From the NCBI GenBank assembly GCA_021848375.1, contig JAJZUR010000048.1, positions 1 through 11,281 of the forward strand: DNA of 11,281 bases, written 5' to 3'. The stretch comes from Pseudomonadota bacterium (lineage in GTDB: Bacteria > Pseudomonadota > Gammaproteobacteria > UBA6186 > Azoamicaceae). Position numbers and translations under genes: made by a program. Under the pieces are notes generated by a model. The model was not told the origin of the DNA. It worked only from the letters and a program-made list of their open reading frames with translations, and ran no database searches. Shown here piece after piece: positions 1 through 6,898 of the stretch. Each line of letters starts with the position of its first letter. Position 1 is the stretch's first letter.

Positions 1-198
1 CGATCTAACTTGTTCATACATTTTTTGCACCGTTGGCCAGAGGATTTTTTCCCCATTAATGGTCGCAGCAACGCTTCGAGAACCACTACTAAAGGAAAAA
101 TAATTTGTAAGACCAAAAAATGCGAAAGCCGCGGCTATCAATAACACAATAAGCCAAGCGATATATCCATGAGCCTTTTCGCGCAATAGTTGTAACAT
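1..198 (-). CDS. ppiD: Peptidyl-prolyl cis-trans isomerase PpiD, N-terminal part (cut by window edge)
   Basis: Only the first 66 codons are in the window, and the frame is open through position 1. The reading starts MLQLLREKAHGYIAWLIVLL and has one hydrophobic segment at about residues 13-33. It then continues into a periplasmic-type stretch with VAATINGEKI at about residues 43-52, which matches the SurA/PpiD N-terminal pattern in which a membrane anchor is followed by a 'V-NG--I' motif. PpiD is an inner-membrane-anchored periplasmic foldase with a parvulin-like domain, which would lie outside this window. Position downstream of hupB matches the E. coli lon-hupB-ppiD order. An in-frame ATG two codons upstream (204) is possible; 198 was chosen because relatives begin with MLQ and a GGA lies five bases upstream. 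It begins 19 nt after tRNA-Asp, so it probably shares that transcript. Confidence 0.82.
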   Translation of the reverse strand, partial: MLQLLREKAHGYIAWLIVLLIAAAFAFFGLTNYFSFSSGSRSVAATINGEKILWPTVQKMYEQVRS

Positions 199-217
199 AG
201 TCATCCATTCTCAACGT

Positions 218-294
218 TGGCGGAGCGGACGGGACTCGAACCCGCGACCCTCGGCGTGACAGGCCGATATTCTAACCAACTGAACTACCGCTCC
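218..294 (-). tRNA. tRNA-Asp (anticodon GTC)
   Basis: The minus strand reads as a full cloverleaf. The acceptor is GGAGCGG/CCGCTCC, the D arm is intact, the anticodon loop CTGTCAC gives anticodon GTC, and the T loop is TTCGAGT. The 3' CCA is genome-encoded at 218-220. Length is 77 nt including CCA. It lies between tRNA-Val and ppiD with no obvious terminator on either side, so it is likely processed from a longer transcript. Confidence 0.96.
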
Positions 295-305
295 AAATAT
301 GATGA

Positions 306-378
306 TGGGTGTTGAGGGGCTCGAACCCCCGACATTCGCCTTGTAAGGGCGACGCTCTACCAACTGAGCTAAACACCC
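306..378 (-). tRNA. tRNA-Val (anticodon TAC), CCA not encoded
   Basis: The minus strand folds as a cloverleaf. The acceptor is GGGTGTT/AACACCC, the anticodon stem is TCGCC/GGCGA, the loop CTTACAA gives anticodon TAC, and the T loop is TTCGAGC. The length is 73 nt ending at discriminator A. The next three bases are TCA rather than CCA, so the 3' CCA must be made or repaired by tRNA nucleotidyltransferase. The other three tRNAs in the window encode CCA. It starts 15 nt after the hupB stop codon, which suggests read-through from hupB. Confidence 0.95.
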
Positions 379-393
379 TGCCCACGAAACCCT

Positions 394-714
394 TTAACGG
401 CTGCCCGCTGCAGCTGCACCGCTTTTGCTGCTGGCACCCACACTATTCACTGCATCCTTAAGCGCTTTCCCAGCTTTAAAGCCCACTACGGTAGCGGCAG
501 GAATCTGCAAAGGACCACCGGTTCTAGGATCACGACCCACGCGCGCGGCTCGTTTCTTAACGGCCCAAGTTCCAAATCCAACTAATGCAACAGCATCTTC
601 AGCCTGTAATGCGCCTGTGATGGCATCTAACAAGGCATCTACAGCAACCGCAGCCTTTGCTTTTGGTAAATCCGCTTTTTCTGCCACAGCATCCACTAAT
701 TGAGTTTTATTCAC
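394..714 (-). CDS. hupB: DNA-binding protein HU-beta
   Basis: This is a nucleoid-associated HU-family protein of 106 residues that bends and compacts DNA as a dimer. The start is a GTG giving (M)NKTQLVDAVAEKADL, the canonical HU N-terminus. The HU signature follows at about residues 46-74, running GFGTW...GRDPRTG...IPA, with the conserved proline at the tip of the DNA-binding arm. It ends with the usual FKAGK-LKDAVN and then a roughly 14-residue Ser/Ala/Gly tail (to AAAAGSR) that the typical 90-residue HU lacks. The GTG is preferred over an in-frame ATG at 765 because an AAGGGGG ribosome-binding site lies five bases before it and the extra 17 residues do not match the family. The gene follows lon, has its own likely sigma70 promoter at 795-823, and is followed closely by tRNA-Val and tRNA-Asp. 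Confidence 0.95.
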   Translation of the reverse strand: MNKTQLVDAVAEKADLPKAKAAVAVDALLDAITGALQAEDAVALVGFGTWAVKKRAARVGRDPRTGGPLQIPAATVVGFKAGKALKDAVNSVGASSKSGAAAAGSR

Positions 715-718
715 ACAT

Positions 719-726
719 TCCCCCTT
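719..726 (-). promoter_or_regulatory. Ribosome-binding site of hupB, fixing a GTG start
   Basis: AAGGGGGA on the minus strand, with its G run five bases before the GTG at 714. An out-of-frame ATG at 718-716 lies almost directly against the G run and opens only a three-codon frame (ATG TGT GAA TAA) overlapping the hupB start. Confidence 0.6.
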
Positions 727-794
727 AAAGTCTTGAAATAAAAAGCTTTTCATCCTGAAACGCAAAGCGCTAATCGGAAGGCAAGCTCGGGGCT

Positions 795-823
795 TTTATA
801 CCAATTCGCAGGCTCTACGTCAA
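795..823 (-). promoter_or_regulatory. Sigma70-type promoter of hupB
   Basis: On the minus strand, -35 TTGACG (818-823), a spacer of exactly 17 bases, and -10 TATAAA (795-800), each matching consensus at five of six positions. The initiation region is GC-rich (GCCCCG just after the -10), resembling the discriminators of stringently controlled stable-RNA promoters. Transcription would start near 788, leaving a leader of about 75 nt before the GTG of hupB. It sits in the 139-nt gap between lon and hupB, the right place to give hupB and the downstream tRNAs expression independent of lon. Confidence 0.65.
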
Positions 824-853
824 ATTTATTTAGAGATTTCGGGGGTTTGAGGG

Positions 854-3259
854 TTAATGATGAATTGTGGTCCCAGCATCCTCCGTCGGTTGTGCCGGAA
901 TAGCTGGTAGCGCAGCAGGCGCTTCTGGCTTAAGGGGACGTGCTTCTGGCGGGCGCACTAAAGCAAGTTCTAATACTTCATCAATCCAATGAACCGGGTG
1001 AATGGTCATATCTTGATAGATTTCTTTCGGAATTTCGGATAATTCACGTTGGTTTTCATCTGGAATGATCACATCTTGAATGCCAGCGCGTCGGGCTGCC
1101 ATTAATTTTTCTTTTAAGCCGCCGATGGGTAACACCTGTCCTCGCAACGTAATTTCACCCGTCATTGCCACTTCTTTTTTCACTGGAATGCCAGTGAAAA
1201 CTGAAACCAATGCCGTACACATCGCAATCCCCGCACTTGGACCATCTTTTGGGGTTGCGCCTTCTGGCACATGCACATGAATATCATGTTTTTCATAAAA
1301 ATCATCTTCAATGCCTAGTACATGACTGCGACTTCGAACCACGGTCATTGCTGCTTGAATCGACTCTTGCATCACTTCACCGAGCTTTCCGGTACTGGTG
1401 ACTTTCCCTTTGCCCGGCACTGCCATTCCCTCAATGGTTAGCAGTTCTCCACCCACTTCGGTCCAAGCAAGCGCTGTCACCTGACCCACTTGATCAGTTT
1501 CTTCGGCTTGACCAAAACGATAACGTTTAACGCCCAAATAATGTTCTAGTTGCTCTGAATCCACAGTAAACCGCTCAAGCGTTTTATCGAGTAATAATTC
1601 TTTGACAGCTTTGCGGCAAATTTTAGAAATCTCACGCTCTAAACTGCGAACACCCGCTTCACGAGTATAATAACGAATGATATCAATGATCGCTGGATCA
1701 GTTAATGCCAGCTCATTTTCTTTTAATCCATTTTCTTTCATTTGCTTAGGCAATAAATATTGTTTTGCAATATGCAGCTTTTCAACTTCGGTATAACCTG
1801 CCAATCGAATCACTTCCATGCGGTCTAATAACGGTAAAGGAATATTAAGAGAGTTAGCAGTTGCCACAAACATGACATCGGAAAGATCATAATCTACTTC
1901 TAAATAGTGGTCATTAAACGCATGGTTCTGTTCAGGATCTAACACCTCTAATAAAGCAGAGGCCGGATCACCCCTAAAATCCATCGCCATTTTATCGATT
2001 TCATCCAGCAGAAATAAGGGATTTTTCACTTTAATCTTGGATAATTTTTGTAAAATTTTTCCGGGTAGCGCTCCAATGTACGTACGACGATGACCCCGGA
2101 TTTCCGCTTCATCCCGTACGCCGCCGAGCGACATCCGAACAAACTTGCGCCCTGTTGCGCGCGCTAAAGATTGACCAAGTGAGGTCTTACCAACACCAGG
2201 TGGACCCACTAAACACAACAGCGGCCCTTTCATTTTTTGCACTCTTAGTTGTACAGCAAGATATTCTAAAATACGTTCTTTAACCTTTTCTAAACCATAG
2301 TGATCTTTATTCAGTATAGATTCTGCCATCGTGAGATCAGTTCGAATTTTGGTACGCATTTTCCAAGGTACATCTAACATCCAATCAATATAATTTCGAG
2401 AAACCGTTGCTTCCGCAGCCAGCGGAGACATCATTTTTAATTTATTTACCTCGGCAATCGCTTTAGCCTTTGCTTCTTTAGGCATACCGGCTTTTTCGAT
2501 CTTATCCAATAGTTCTTTAATGTCAGATTTTCCACTGGTATCTTCATTTAATTCGCCAAGCTCTTTTTGGATAGCCTTTATTTTTTCATTTAAATAATAT
2601 TCACGTTGGTTTTTCTCAATTTGCTTCTTAACCGAACCGCTAATTTTACGCTCCATTTGGATAAGCTCAACCTCTGAATCTATCATCCGTATTAAGGACA
2701 AAACCCGTTCTTTAAAATCCGTGTTTTCTAAGATTTTTTGCTTATCGGCAATTTTTAACGGCATATGCGCTGCAATGGTATCCGCTAAACGAACGGGATT
2801 ATCGATCCCGGTTAAGGACATAATCATTTCTGAGGTAAATTTATTGCTGGCTTTCACGTATATATCAAACTGAGCTAAAAGTGATCGCACTAAAGCTTGC
2901 TCTTCTTGACTATCCATCACGGCCGTTGTGACTGTTTCAACATTCCCCAAAAAAAACGGTTCCGGTTGCGACAACTCCACTAAACGACCTCTTTCTACGC
3001 CTTCTACCAATACCTTAATAGTGCCATCTGGTAACTTTAAGAGCTGTAAAAGATTCGCAATGGTACCAATGGAATACAGCCCCTGCTCAGTTGGAGAGTC
3101 ATCCAAGGCGTCTTTTTGCGCAACGAGTAAAATCTGTTTGGAATTGGCAGTTGCATATTCTAAGGCTTTAATGGACTTTTCTCGCCCCACAAACAAAGGA
3201 ATCACCATGTGCGGATAGACGACTACATCTCTTAACGGCAAGATAGACATGAACGCCAT
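854..3259 (-). CDS. lon: ATP-dependent protease Lon
   Basis: Lon is a cytoplasmic homo-hexameric AAA+ serine protease that degrades misfolded and regulatory proteins. With the start used here the protein has 801 residues (E. coli 784). It has the N-terminal substrate-recognition domain beginning SILPLRDVVVYPH, a coiled-coil stretch around residues 200-245, Walker A GPPGVGKTS at about 352-360 and Walker B FLLDEID at about 416-422. The proteolytic domain has the catalytic Ser in PKDGPSAGIA (about 675) and Lys in GGLKEKL (about 718), 43 residues apart as in E. coli. The C-terminus carries an extra Pro/Ala-rich tail of roughly 30 residues. The ATG at 3259 has an AAGGAT ribosome-binding site six bases upstream. 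An in-frame ATG at 3277 (MSKDKH...), overlapping the clpX stop by 8 nt, is possible but lacks such a site. The gene directly follows clpX, so co-transcription and translational coupling are likely. Confidence 0.97.
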   Translation of the reverse strand: MAFMSILPLRDVVVYPHMVIPLFVGREKSIKALEYATANSKQILLVAQKDALDDSPTEQGLYSIGTIANLLQLLKLPDGTIKVLVEGVERGRLVELSQPEPFFLGNVETVTTAVMDSQEEQALVRSLLAQFDIYVKASNKFTSEMIMSLTGIDNPVRLADTIAAHMPLKIADKQKILENTDFKERVLSLIRMIDSEVELIQMERKISGSVKKQIEKNQREYYLNEKIKAIQKELGELNEDTSGKSDIKELLDKIEKAGMPKEAKAKAIAEVNKLKMMSPLAAEATVSRNYIDWMLDVPWKMRTKIRTDLTMAESILNKDHYGLEKVKERILEYLAVQLRVQKMKGPLLCLVGPPGVGKTSLGQSLARATGRKFVRMSLGGVRDEAEIRGHRRTYIGALPGKILQKLSKIKVKNPLFLLDEIDKMAMDFRGDPASALLEVLDPEQNHAFNDHYLEVDYDLSDVMFVATANSLNIPLPLLDRMEVIRLAGYTEVEKLHIAKQYLLPKQMKENGLKENELALTDPAIIDIIRYYTREAGVRSLEREISKICRKAVKELLLDKTLERFTVDSEQLEHYLGVKRYRFGQAEETDQVGQVTALAWTEVGGELLTIEGMAVPGKGKVTSTGKLGEVMQESIQAAMTVVRSRSHVLGIEDDFYEKHDIHVHVPEGATPKDGPSAGIAMCTALVSVFTGIPVKKEVAMTGEITLRGQVLPIGGLKEKLMAARRAGIQDVIIPDENQRELSEIPKEIYQDMTIHPVHWIDEVLELALVRPPEARPLKPEAPAALPAIPAQPTEDAGTTIHH

Positions 3260-3265
3260 ATGCTT

Positions 3266-3271
3266 ATCCTT
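3266..3271 (-). promoter_or_regulatory. Ribosome-binding site of lon overlapping the clpX stop codon
   Basis: AAGGAT on the minus strand, six bases before the ATG at 3259. It overlaps two bases of the clpX TAA (3270-3272), so a ribosome terminating on clpX would cover the lon initiation site, consistent with coupling. Confidence 0.5.
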
Positions 3272-4559
3272 ACTCATTATTTGCATGCCGAATAGCTTTA
3301 TCCGTATTCTCAAAAATCAGCAGCGGTTCAGAATCCCCGTTTACAACGGATTCATCAATAACCACTTTAGAGACATCTTCCAATGAAGGTAAATCAAACA
3401 TAGTATCCAATAAGACGTGTTCCAAAATCGAACGTAATCCTCTGGCGCCCGTTTTCCGCTCCATGGCTTTTTCTGCCACTTTTTTTAGCGCACCTTCTCT
3501 AAATTCTATTTCAATACCTTCCATTTCAAATAATTTACGATACTGTTTGGTTAAGGCATTTTTAGGTTCGGTCAAAATACTTACCAAAGCTCTTTCATCC
3601 AACTCTTCCAAAGTCGCAACCACCGGTAATCGGCCAACAAATTCCGGGATCAATCCATATTTAATCAAATCTTCTGGCTCTACTAACCTTAAGCTTTCAC
3701 TTAAAGATTTTTTATCGTCCTTACTGGAGATTTCTGCCGAAAATCCTATTCCCCCTTTTTCGGAGCGCTGACGAATGATTTTTTCTAAACCTGAAAACGC
3801 ACCACCACAAATAAACAAGATACCCGAAGTATCCACTTGCAAAAATTCTTGCTGGGGATGCTTGCGCCCTCCTTGCGGTGGAACCGATGCGATGGTACCT
3901 TCGATCAATTTTAAAAGCGCTTGTTGCACGCCTTCACCCGAGACATCTCGCGTAATAGACGGATTTTCAGATTTTCGAGAGATTTTATCGATCTCATCAA
4001 TGTATACAATACCAGTTTGTGCTTTCTCAACATCATAGTCACATTTTTGTAATAACTTCTGAATGATGTTTTCAACATCTTCACCGACATAACCGGCTTC
4101 GGTTAACGTGGTTGCATCCGCAATGGTAAATGGGACATCTAAAAGACGTGCTAAAGTTTCTGCTAATAAAGTTTTACCACTTCCCGTTGGCCCAATTAAA
4201 AGGATATTACTTTTTCCCAACTCAACTTCATCTTCTTTGTTTTTAACACTACCCCCTTGCAAACGTTTATAGTGATTATAAACAGCAACAGAGAGTACTT
4301 TCTTCGCGTGGGTTTGCCCAATCACATATTGTTCTAAAATACGGTTAATTTCTTTGGGCGTAGGTAAACGCGTCGTAACGCTCGGACTACGCTTTTCTTC
4401 GATCTCTTCTCGAATAATATCGTTGCAAAGCTCAACACATTCATCACAGATAAAAACCGACGGTCCAGCAATAAGTTTTCTGACTTCATTTTGGCTTTTT
4501 CCGCAAAATGAGCAGTACAACAATTTCCCATCATGTCGACCGCTTTGTTTTTCACTCAT
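3270..4559 (-). CDS. clpX: ATP-dependent Clp protease, ATP-binding subunit ClpX
   Basis: ClpX is the AAA+ unfoldase that recognises tagged substrates, including ssrA-tagged proteins, and threads them into ClpP. The 429 residues match the normal length. The N-terminal zinc-binding domain has C16-x2-C19 and C38-x2-C41. Walker A is GPTGSGKT at 123-130 and Walker B is VYIDEIDK at 185-192. The GYVGED pore loop is at 156-161, the RKH loop at 232-234, the ClpP-docking IGF loop at 271-273, and the sensor-2 motif GARGLR at 371-376. All functional elements are intact. Translation is supported by GAGGAT five bases before the ATG. It lies 126 nt downstream of clpP, and that gap holds a heat-shock-type promoter candidate. 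Lon follows almost without a gap. Confidence 0.98.
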   Translation of the reverse strand: MSEKQSGRHDGKLLYCSFCGKSQNEVRKLIAGPSVFICDECVELCNDIIREEIEEKRSPSVTTRLPTPKEINRILEQYVIGQTHAKKVLSVAVYNHYKRLQGGSVKNKEDEVELGKSNILLIGPTGSGKTLLAETLARLLDVPFTIADATTLTEAGYVGEDVENIIQKLLQKCDYDVEKAQTGIVYIDEIDKISRKSENPSITRDVSGEGVQQALLKLIEGTIASVPPQGGRKHPQQEFLQVDTSGILFICGGAFSGLEKIIRQRSEKGGIGFSAEISSKDDKKSLSESLRLVEPEDLIKYGLIPEFVGRLPVVATLEELDERALVSILTEPKNALTKQYRKLFEMEGIEIEFREGALKKVAEKAMERKTGARGLRSILEHVLLDTMFDLPSLEDVSKVVIDESVVNGDSEPLLIFENTDKAIRHANNE

Positions 4560-4593
4560 GGAACATCCTCATTTAAATGCTTAACAATTTTGA

Positions 4594-4621
4594 ATGTGAG
4601 GGCAAATTTCGGCTTTTCAAG
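4594..4621 (-). promoter_or_regulatory. Candidate sigma32 (heat-shock) promoter of clpX-lon
   Basis: On the minus strand, CTTGAAA (4615-4621) matches the RpoH -35 consensus exactly. It is followed after 13 bases by CCTCACAT (4594-4601), which matches five of seven specified positions of the CCCCATnT -10 consensus. Transcription would start about 28 nt before the clpX ATG, leaving room for its ribosome-binding site. Heat-shock control of clp and lon genes is well established in gammaproteobacteria; this specific site is inferred from sequence alone. Confidence 0.5.
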
Positions 4622-4636
4622 CAACTCCAAAAAATA

Positions 4637-4662
4637 ACCCCCCTAGCCAATTAGACCCCCCT
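4637..4662 (-). repeat. Two direct copies of AGGGGGGT in the clpP-clpX gap
   Basis: Minus-strand AGGGGGGT occurs at 4655-4662 and again at 4637-4644, exactly 18 bp apart, just after clpP and before the candidate heat-shock promoter. No stem-loop plus T-run terminator is formed. Function unknown; the octamers may be chance in a short spacer. Confidence 0.4.
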
Positions 4663-4685
4663 GAATAGGCTTGAGTTTCTTCAAA

Positions 4686-5285
4686 TTATCGTTCGCTGAT
4701 GACTGAGTCCACTAAACCATACTCGCAAGCTTCCTCGGCTCCCATAAAATTGTCTCGATCTGTATCTTTTTCCAGCCTATCAACACTTTGACCTGTATGA
4801 AATGCTAGTATTTGATTTATCTTATGCCGGATCTTTAAAATTTCCTTGGTATGAATTTCAATATCAGAAGCTTGCCCCTGCATACCCCCTAGCGGTTGAT
4901 GCATCATAATGCGCGCGTTAGGTAAACAACGTCGCTTACCCTTTGCACCCCCAGCCAACAAAATAGCGCCAAAGCTGCAGGCCTGCCCAATACATAATGT
5001 ACTAACAGCCGGTTTTACAAATTGCATGGTATCGTAAATAGCCATACCCGCACTGACAACGCCTCCCGGAGAATTAATATAGAGAAAGATATCTTTATCA
5101 GGGTTTTCAGATTCCAAAAATAACATCTGAGCCACTACCAAATTTGCCATATTATCTTCGATCGGACCTACTAAAAAAATCACTCGCTCTTTTAACAGTC
5201 GTGAGTAAATATCATAGGCACGTTCTCCTCGCGCGGATTGCTCAATTACCATAGGGACTAATCCGAGTGCCTTTACGTTTGACAT
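4686..5285 (-). CDS. clpP: ATP-dependent Clp protease proteolytic subunit ClpP
   Basis: ClpP is the 14-subunit serine peptidase chamber that works with ClpX (and ClpA where present). The 199 residues include a short N-terminal propeptide region before the conserved VPMVIEQ. The catalytic triad is Ser104 in GQACSFG, His129 in MMHQPLGG and Asp178 in DTDRDNF; the His-Asp spacing of 49 equals that of E. coli. The NSPGG oxyanion-loop motif is at 71-75. A strong ribosome-binding site (AGGAAGGAG) stands just before the ATG. It lies 21 nt downstream of tig, as in most gammaproteobacteria, and upstream of clpX, its partner. Confidence 0.98.
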   Translation of the reverse strand: MSNVKALGLVPMVIEQSARGERAYDIYSRLLKERVIFLVGPIEDNMANLVVAQMLFLESENPDKDIFLYINSPGGVVSAGMAIYDTMQFVKPAVSTLCIGQACSFGAILLAGGAKGKRRCLPNARIMMHQPLGGMQGQASDIEIHTKEILKIRHKINQILAFHTGQSVDRLEKDTDRDNFMGAEEACEYGLVDSVISER

Positions 5286-5306
5286 GAAAAACTCCTTCCT
5301 AATTTT

Positions 5307-6611
5307 CTAGCCGTGATTTTCTAACAGAGCCTCAAGGGTAACTGTTTCTTCGAGTATAGTCGCTTTCTCCAAGATCAAACTAATAACTTGATCGACTAAC
5401 ACAGCATTTTGGATCCCAGATAAAAGCTCTCTAGATTCATAATACATCTTTTCTATAAATTCTGCGTTGCCAAACGATTGCGAAATCTCAGCAATCTTTT
5501 CTTTGACTTTAGCCGCATCCGGAGCTAATTTTTCTAAGTTAACTATTTTACGTAGAAGCAAGCTCAAAGCAACCCGACGTTCCGCTTCTTCATCCAAACC
5601 ATGATGATGACAAGTTTCCATCGCTTTATCGCCCATTTTGCGATGCATATCTTCATGTAACGCTGACACTTCCTGCTCCACAAGCGCCTTAGGTAACATA
5701 ATTTCAACGGAACCTAACAATGTGTCTAATACCGTTTTTTTCAGTTTCTCTTCAATGGACAAGTTCACTTGTTTTACTAAATTTTCTCGCACGGTCGCTT
5801 TAATTGCGGGCAAATCAGTTCCACTTGCCCCAATTTTTTTGGCAAAAGCTTCATCTAGTGCCGGTAGTTTTTTTTCAGAAATAGATTTAATGGTAACTGA
5901 AAAATGCACGGCTTTACCCGCTAATTTTTCCATGCGCCAATCCGCCGGAAATTCCAGATCCATTTCCCGCGTTTCACCAACTGAAGATCCTTCCAACCCT
6001 TCTTCAAAACCCTTAATAAAATGTCCTGAACCAAGATCAACTGATACCTCTTTACCGCTATTATTTGGATAAACTTTCCCATTTAATAAACTGGTATAAT
6101 CAACCGTCAGTCTATCTCCCCGCTGTGCTGTACGTTGAACGGGATCATACGATGCCAATTGTTCGCGTAATCGCTCTAAACTTTTTTCTACGTTCGCATC
6201 GGATAAATCAACGCGATATTTTTTAACTTTAACTGAAGTATAATCTGGCAAATCAAATTCTGGGAAAACTTCTAAATTAACCACATAAATAAAGTCTTTT
6301 TCTGGCGCATTAGCATTTTTCACTTCGATAATTTCTGGTCGTCCCGCTGGATTCAAAGCATGATCTTGCAATGCTTGCGGCAAACTTCTTTCGATAATCT
6401 GGCTAATGGCATCTTGACGAACCCGTGCCCCAAAGTTTTTTTCAAGCTGACTTTTCGGAATTTTACCTTGCCGAAAACCAGGGAGTTTTCCACGTCTCGC
6501 GACTTCACTCATCTTCTGATTTACTTCCGCTATTACTTGCTCCGACGGAACCGTAATGGTTACCTGACGTCCAATGGGACTAGTATTTTTCACTTCAACA
6601 GAAACGTGCAT
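5307..6611 (-). CDS. tig: Trigger factor, ribosome-associated chaperone
   Basis: Trigger factor is a cytoplasmic chaperone that binds the ribosome at the exit tunnel and shields nascent chains. The 434-residue protein (E. coli 432) has three parts. The N-terminal domain carries the ribosome-docking loop GFRQGKIP at about residues 45-52. An FKBP-type isomerase domain lies at about 155-245 (GDRLTVDYTS...GHFIKGFEEGLEG). The rest is a helical substrate-binding C-terminal domain. The frame stays open upstream to 6776, but that stretch runs through tRNA-Leu. The start at 6611 (MHVSVEVKNTS) has GAGGA five bases upstream and matches the family N-terminus. It begins 38 nt after tRNA-Leu and is followed by clpP. 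Confidence 0.97.
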   Translation of the reverse strand: MHVSVEVKNTSPIGRQVTITVPSEQVIAEVNQKMSEVARRGKLPGFRQGKIPKSQLEKNFGARVRQDAISQIIERSLPQALQDHALNPAGRPEIIEVKNANAPEKDFIYVVNLEVFPEFDLPDYTSVKVKKYRVDLSDANVEKSLERLREQLASYDPVQRTAQRGDRLTVDYTSLLNGKVYPNNSGKEVSVDLGSGHFIKGFEEGLEGSSVGETREMDLEFPADWRMEKLAGKAVHFSVTIKSISEKKLPALDEAFAKKIGASGTDLPAIKATVRENLVKQVNLSIEEKLKKTVLDTLLGSVEIMLPKALVEQEVSALHEDMHRKMGDKAMETCHHHGLDEEAERRVALSLLLRKIVNLEKLAPDAAKVKEKIAEISQSFGNAEFIEKMYYESRELLSGIQNAVLVDQVISLILEKATILEETVTLEALLENHG

Positions 6612-6649
6612 GTCTGTCCTCGCTTTAACTTGGTTGATTGGTGTGTGCC

Positions 6650-6735
<86 letters not shown>

Positions 6736-6749
6736 TGTTCGCCTGGACT

Positions 6750-6825
<76 letters not shown>

Positions 6826-6842
6826 TCATATAGAGCGGAAAT

Positions 6843-6870
6843 GTTACACTATCCTTAAAGAGGGTAGCAA
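6843..6870 (-). promoter_or_regulatory. Possible promoter of the tRNA-Lys/tRNA-Leu/tig cluster
   Basis: Minus-strand TTGCTA (6865-6870), a 16-base spacer, then TGTAAC (6843-6848), each matching sigma70 consensus at four of six positions. Transcription would start about 10 nt before tRNA-Lys, as is usual for tRNA promoters. The match is modest, but the 73-nt gap after the preceding gene is the only non-coding room for a promoter here. Confidence 0.35.
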
Positions 6871-6898
6871 GTAGAGATTCATCCAGCTTAGCCCACCC

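Noticed and set aside
715..765. Longer hupB starting at an ATG 17 codons upstream
   Set aside because: HU proteins begin at (M)NKTQL; the GTG at 714 has a well-spaced ribosome-binding site, while the ATG has none at a workable distance.
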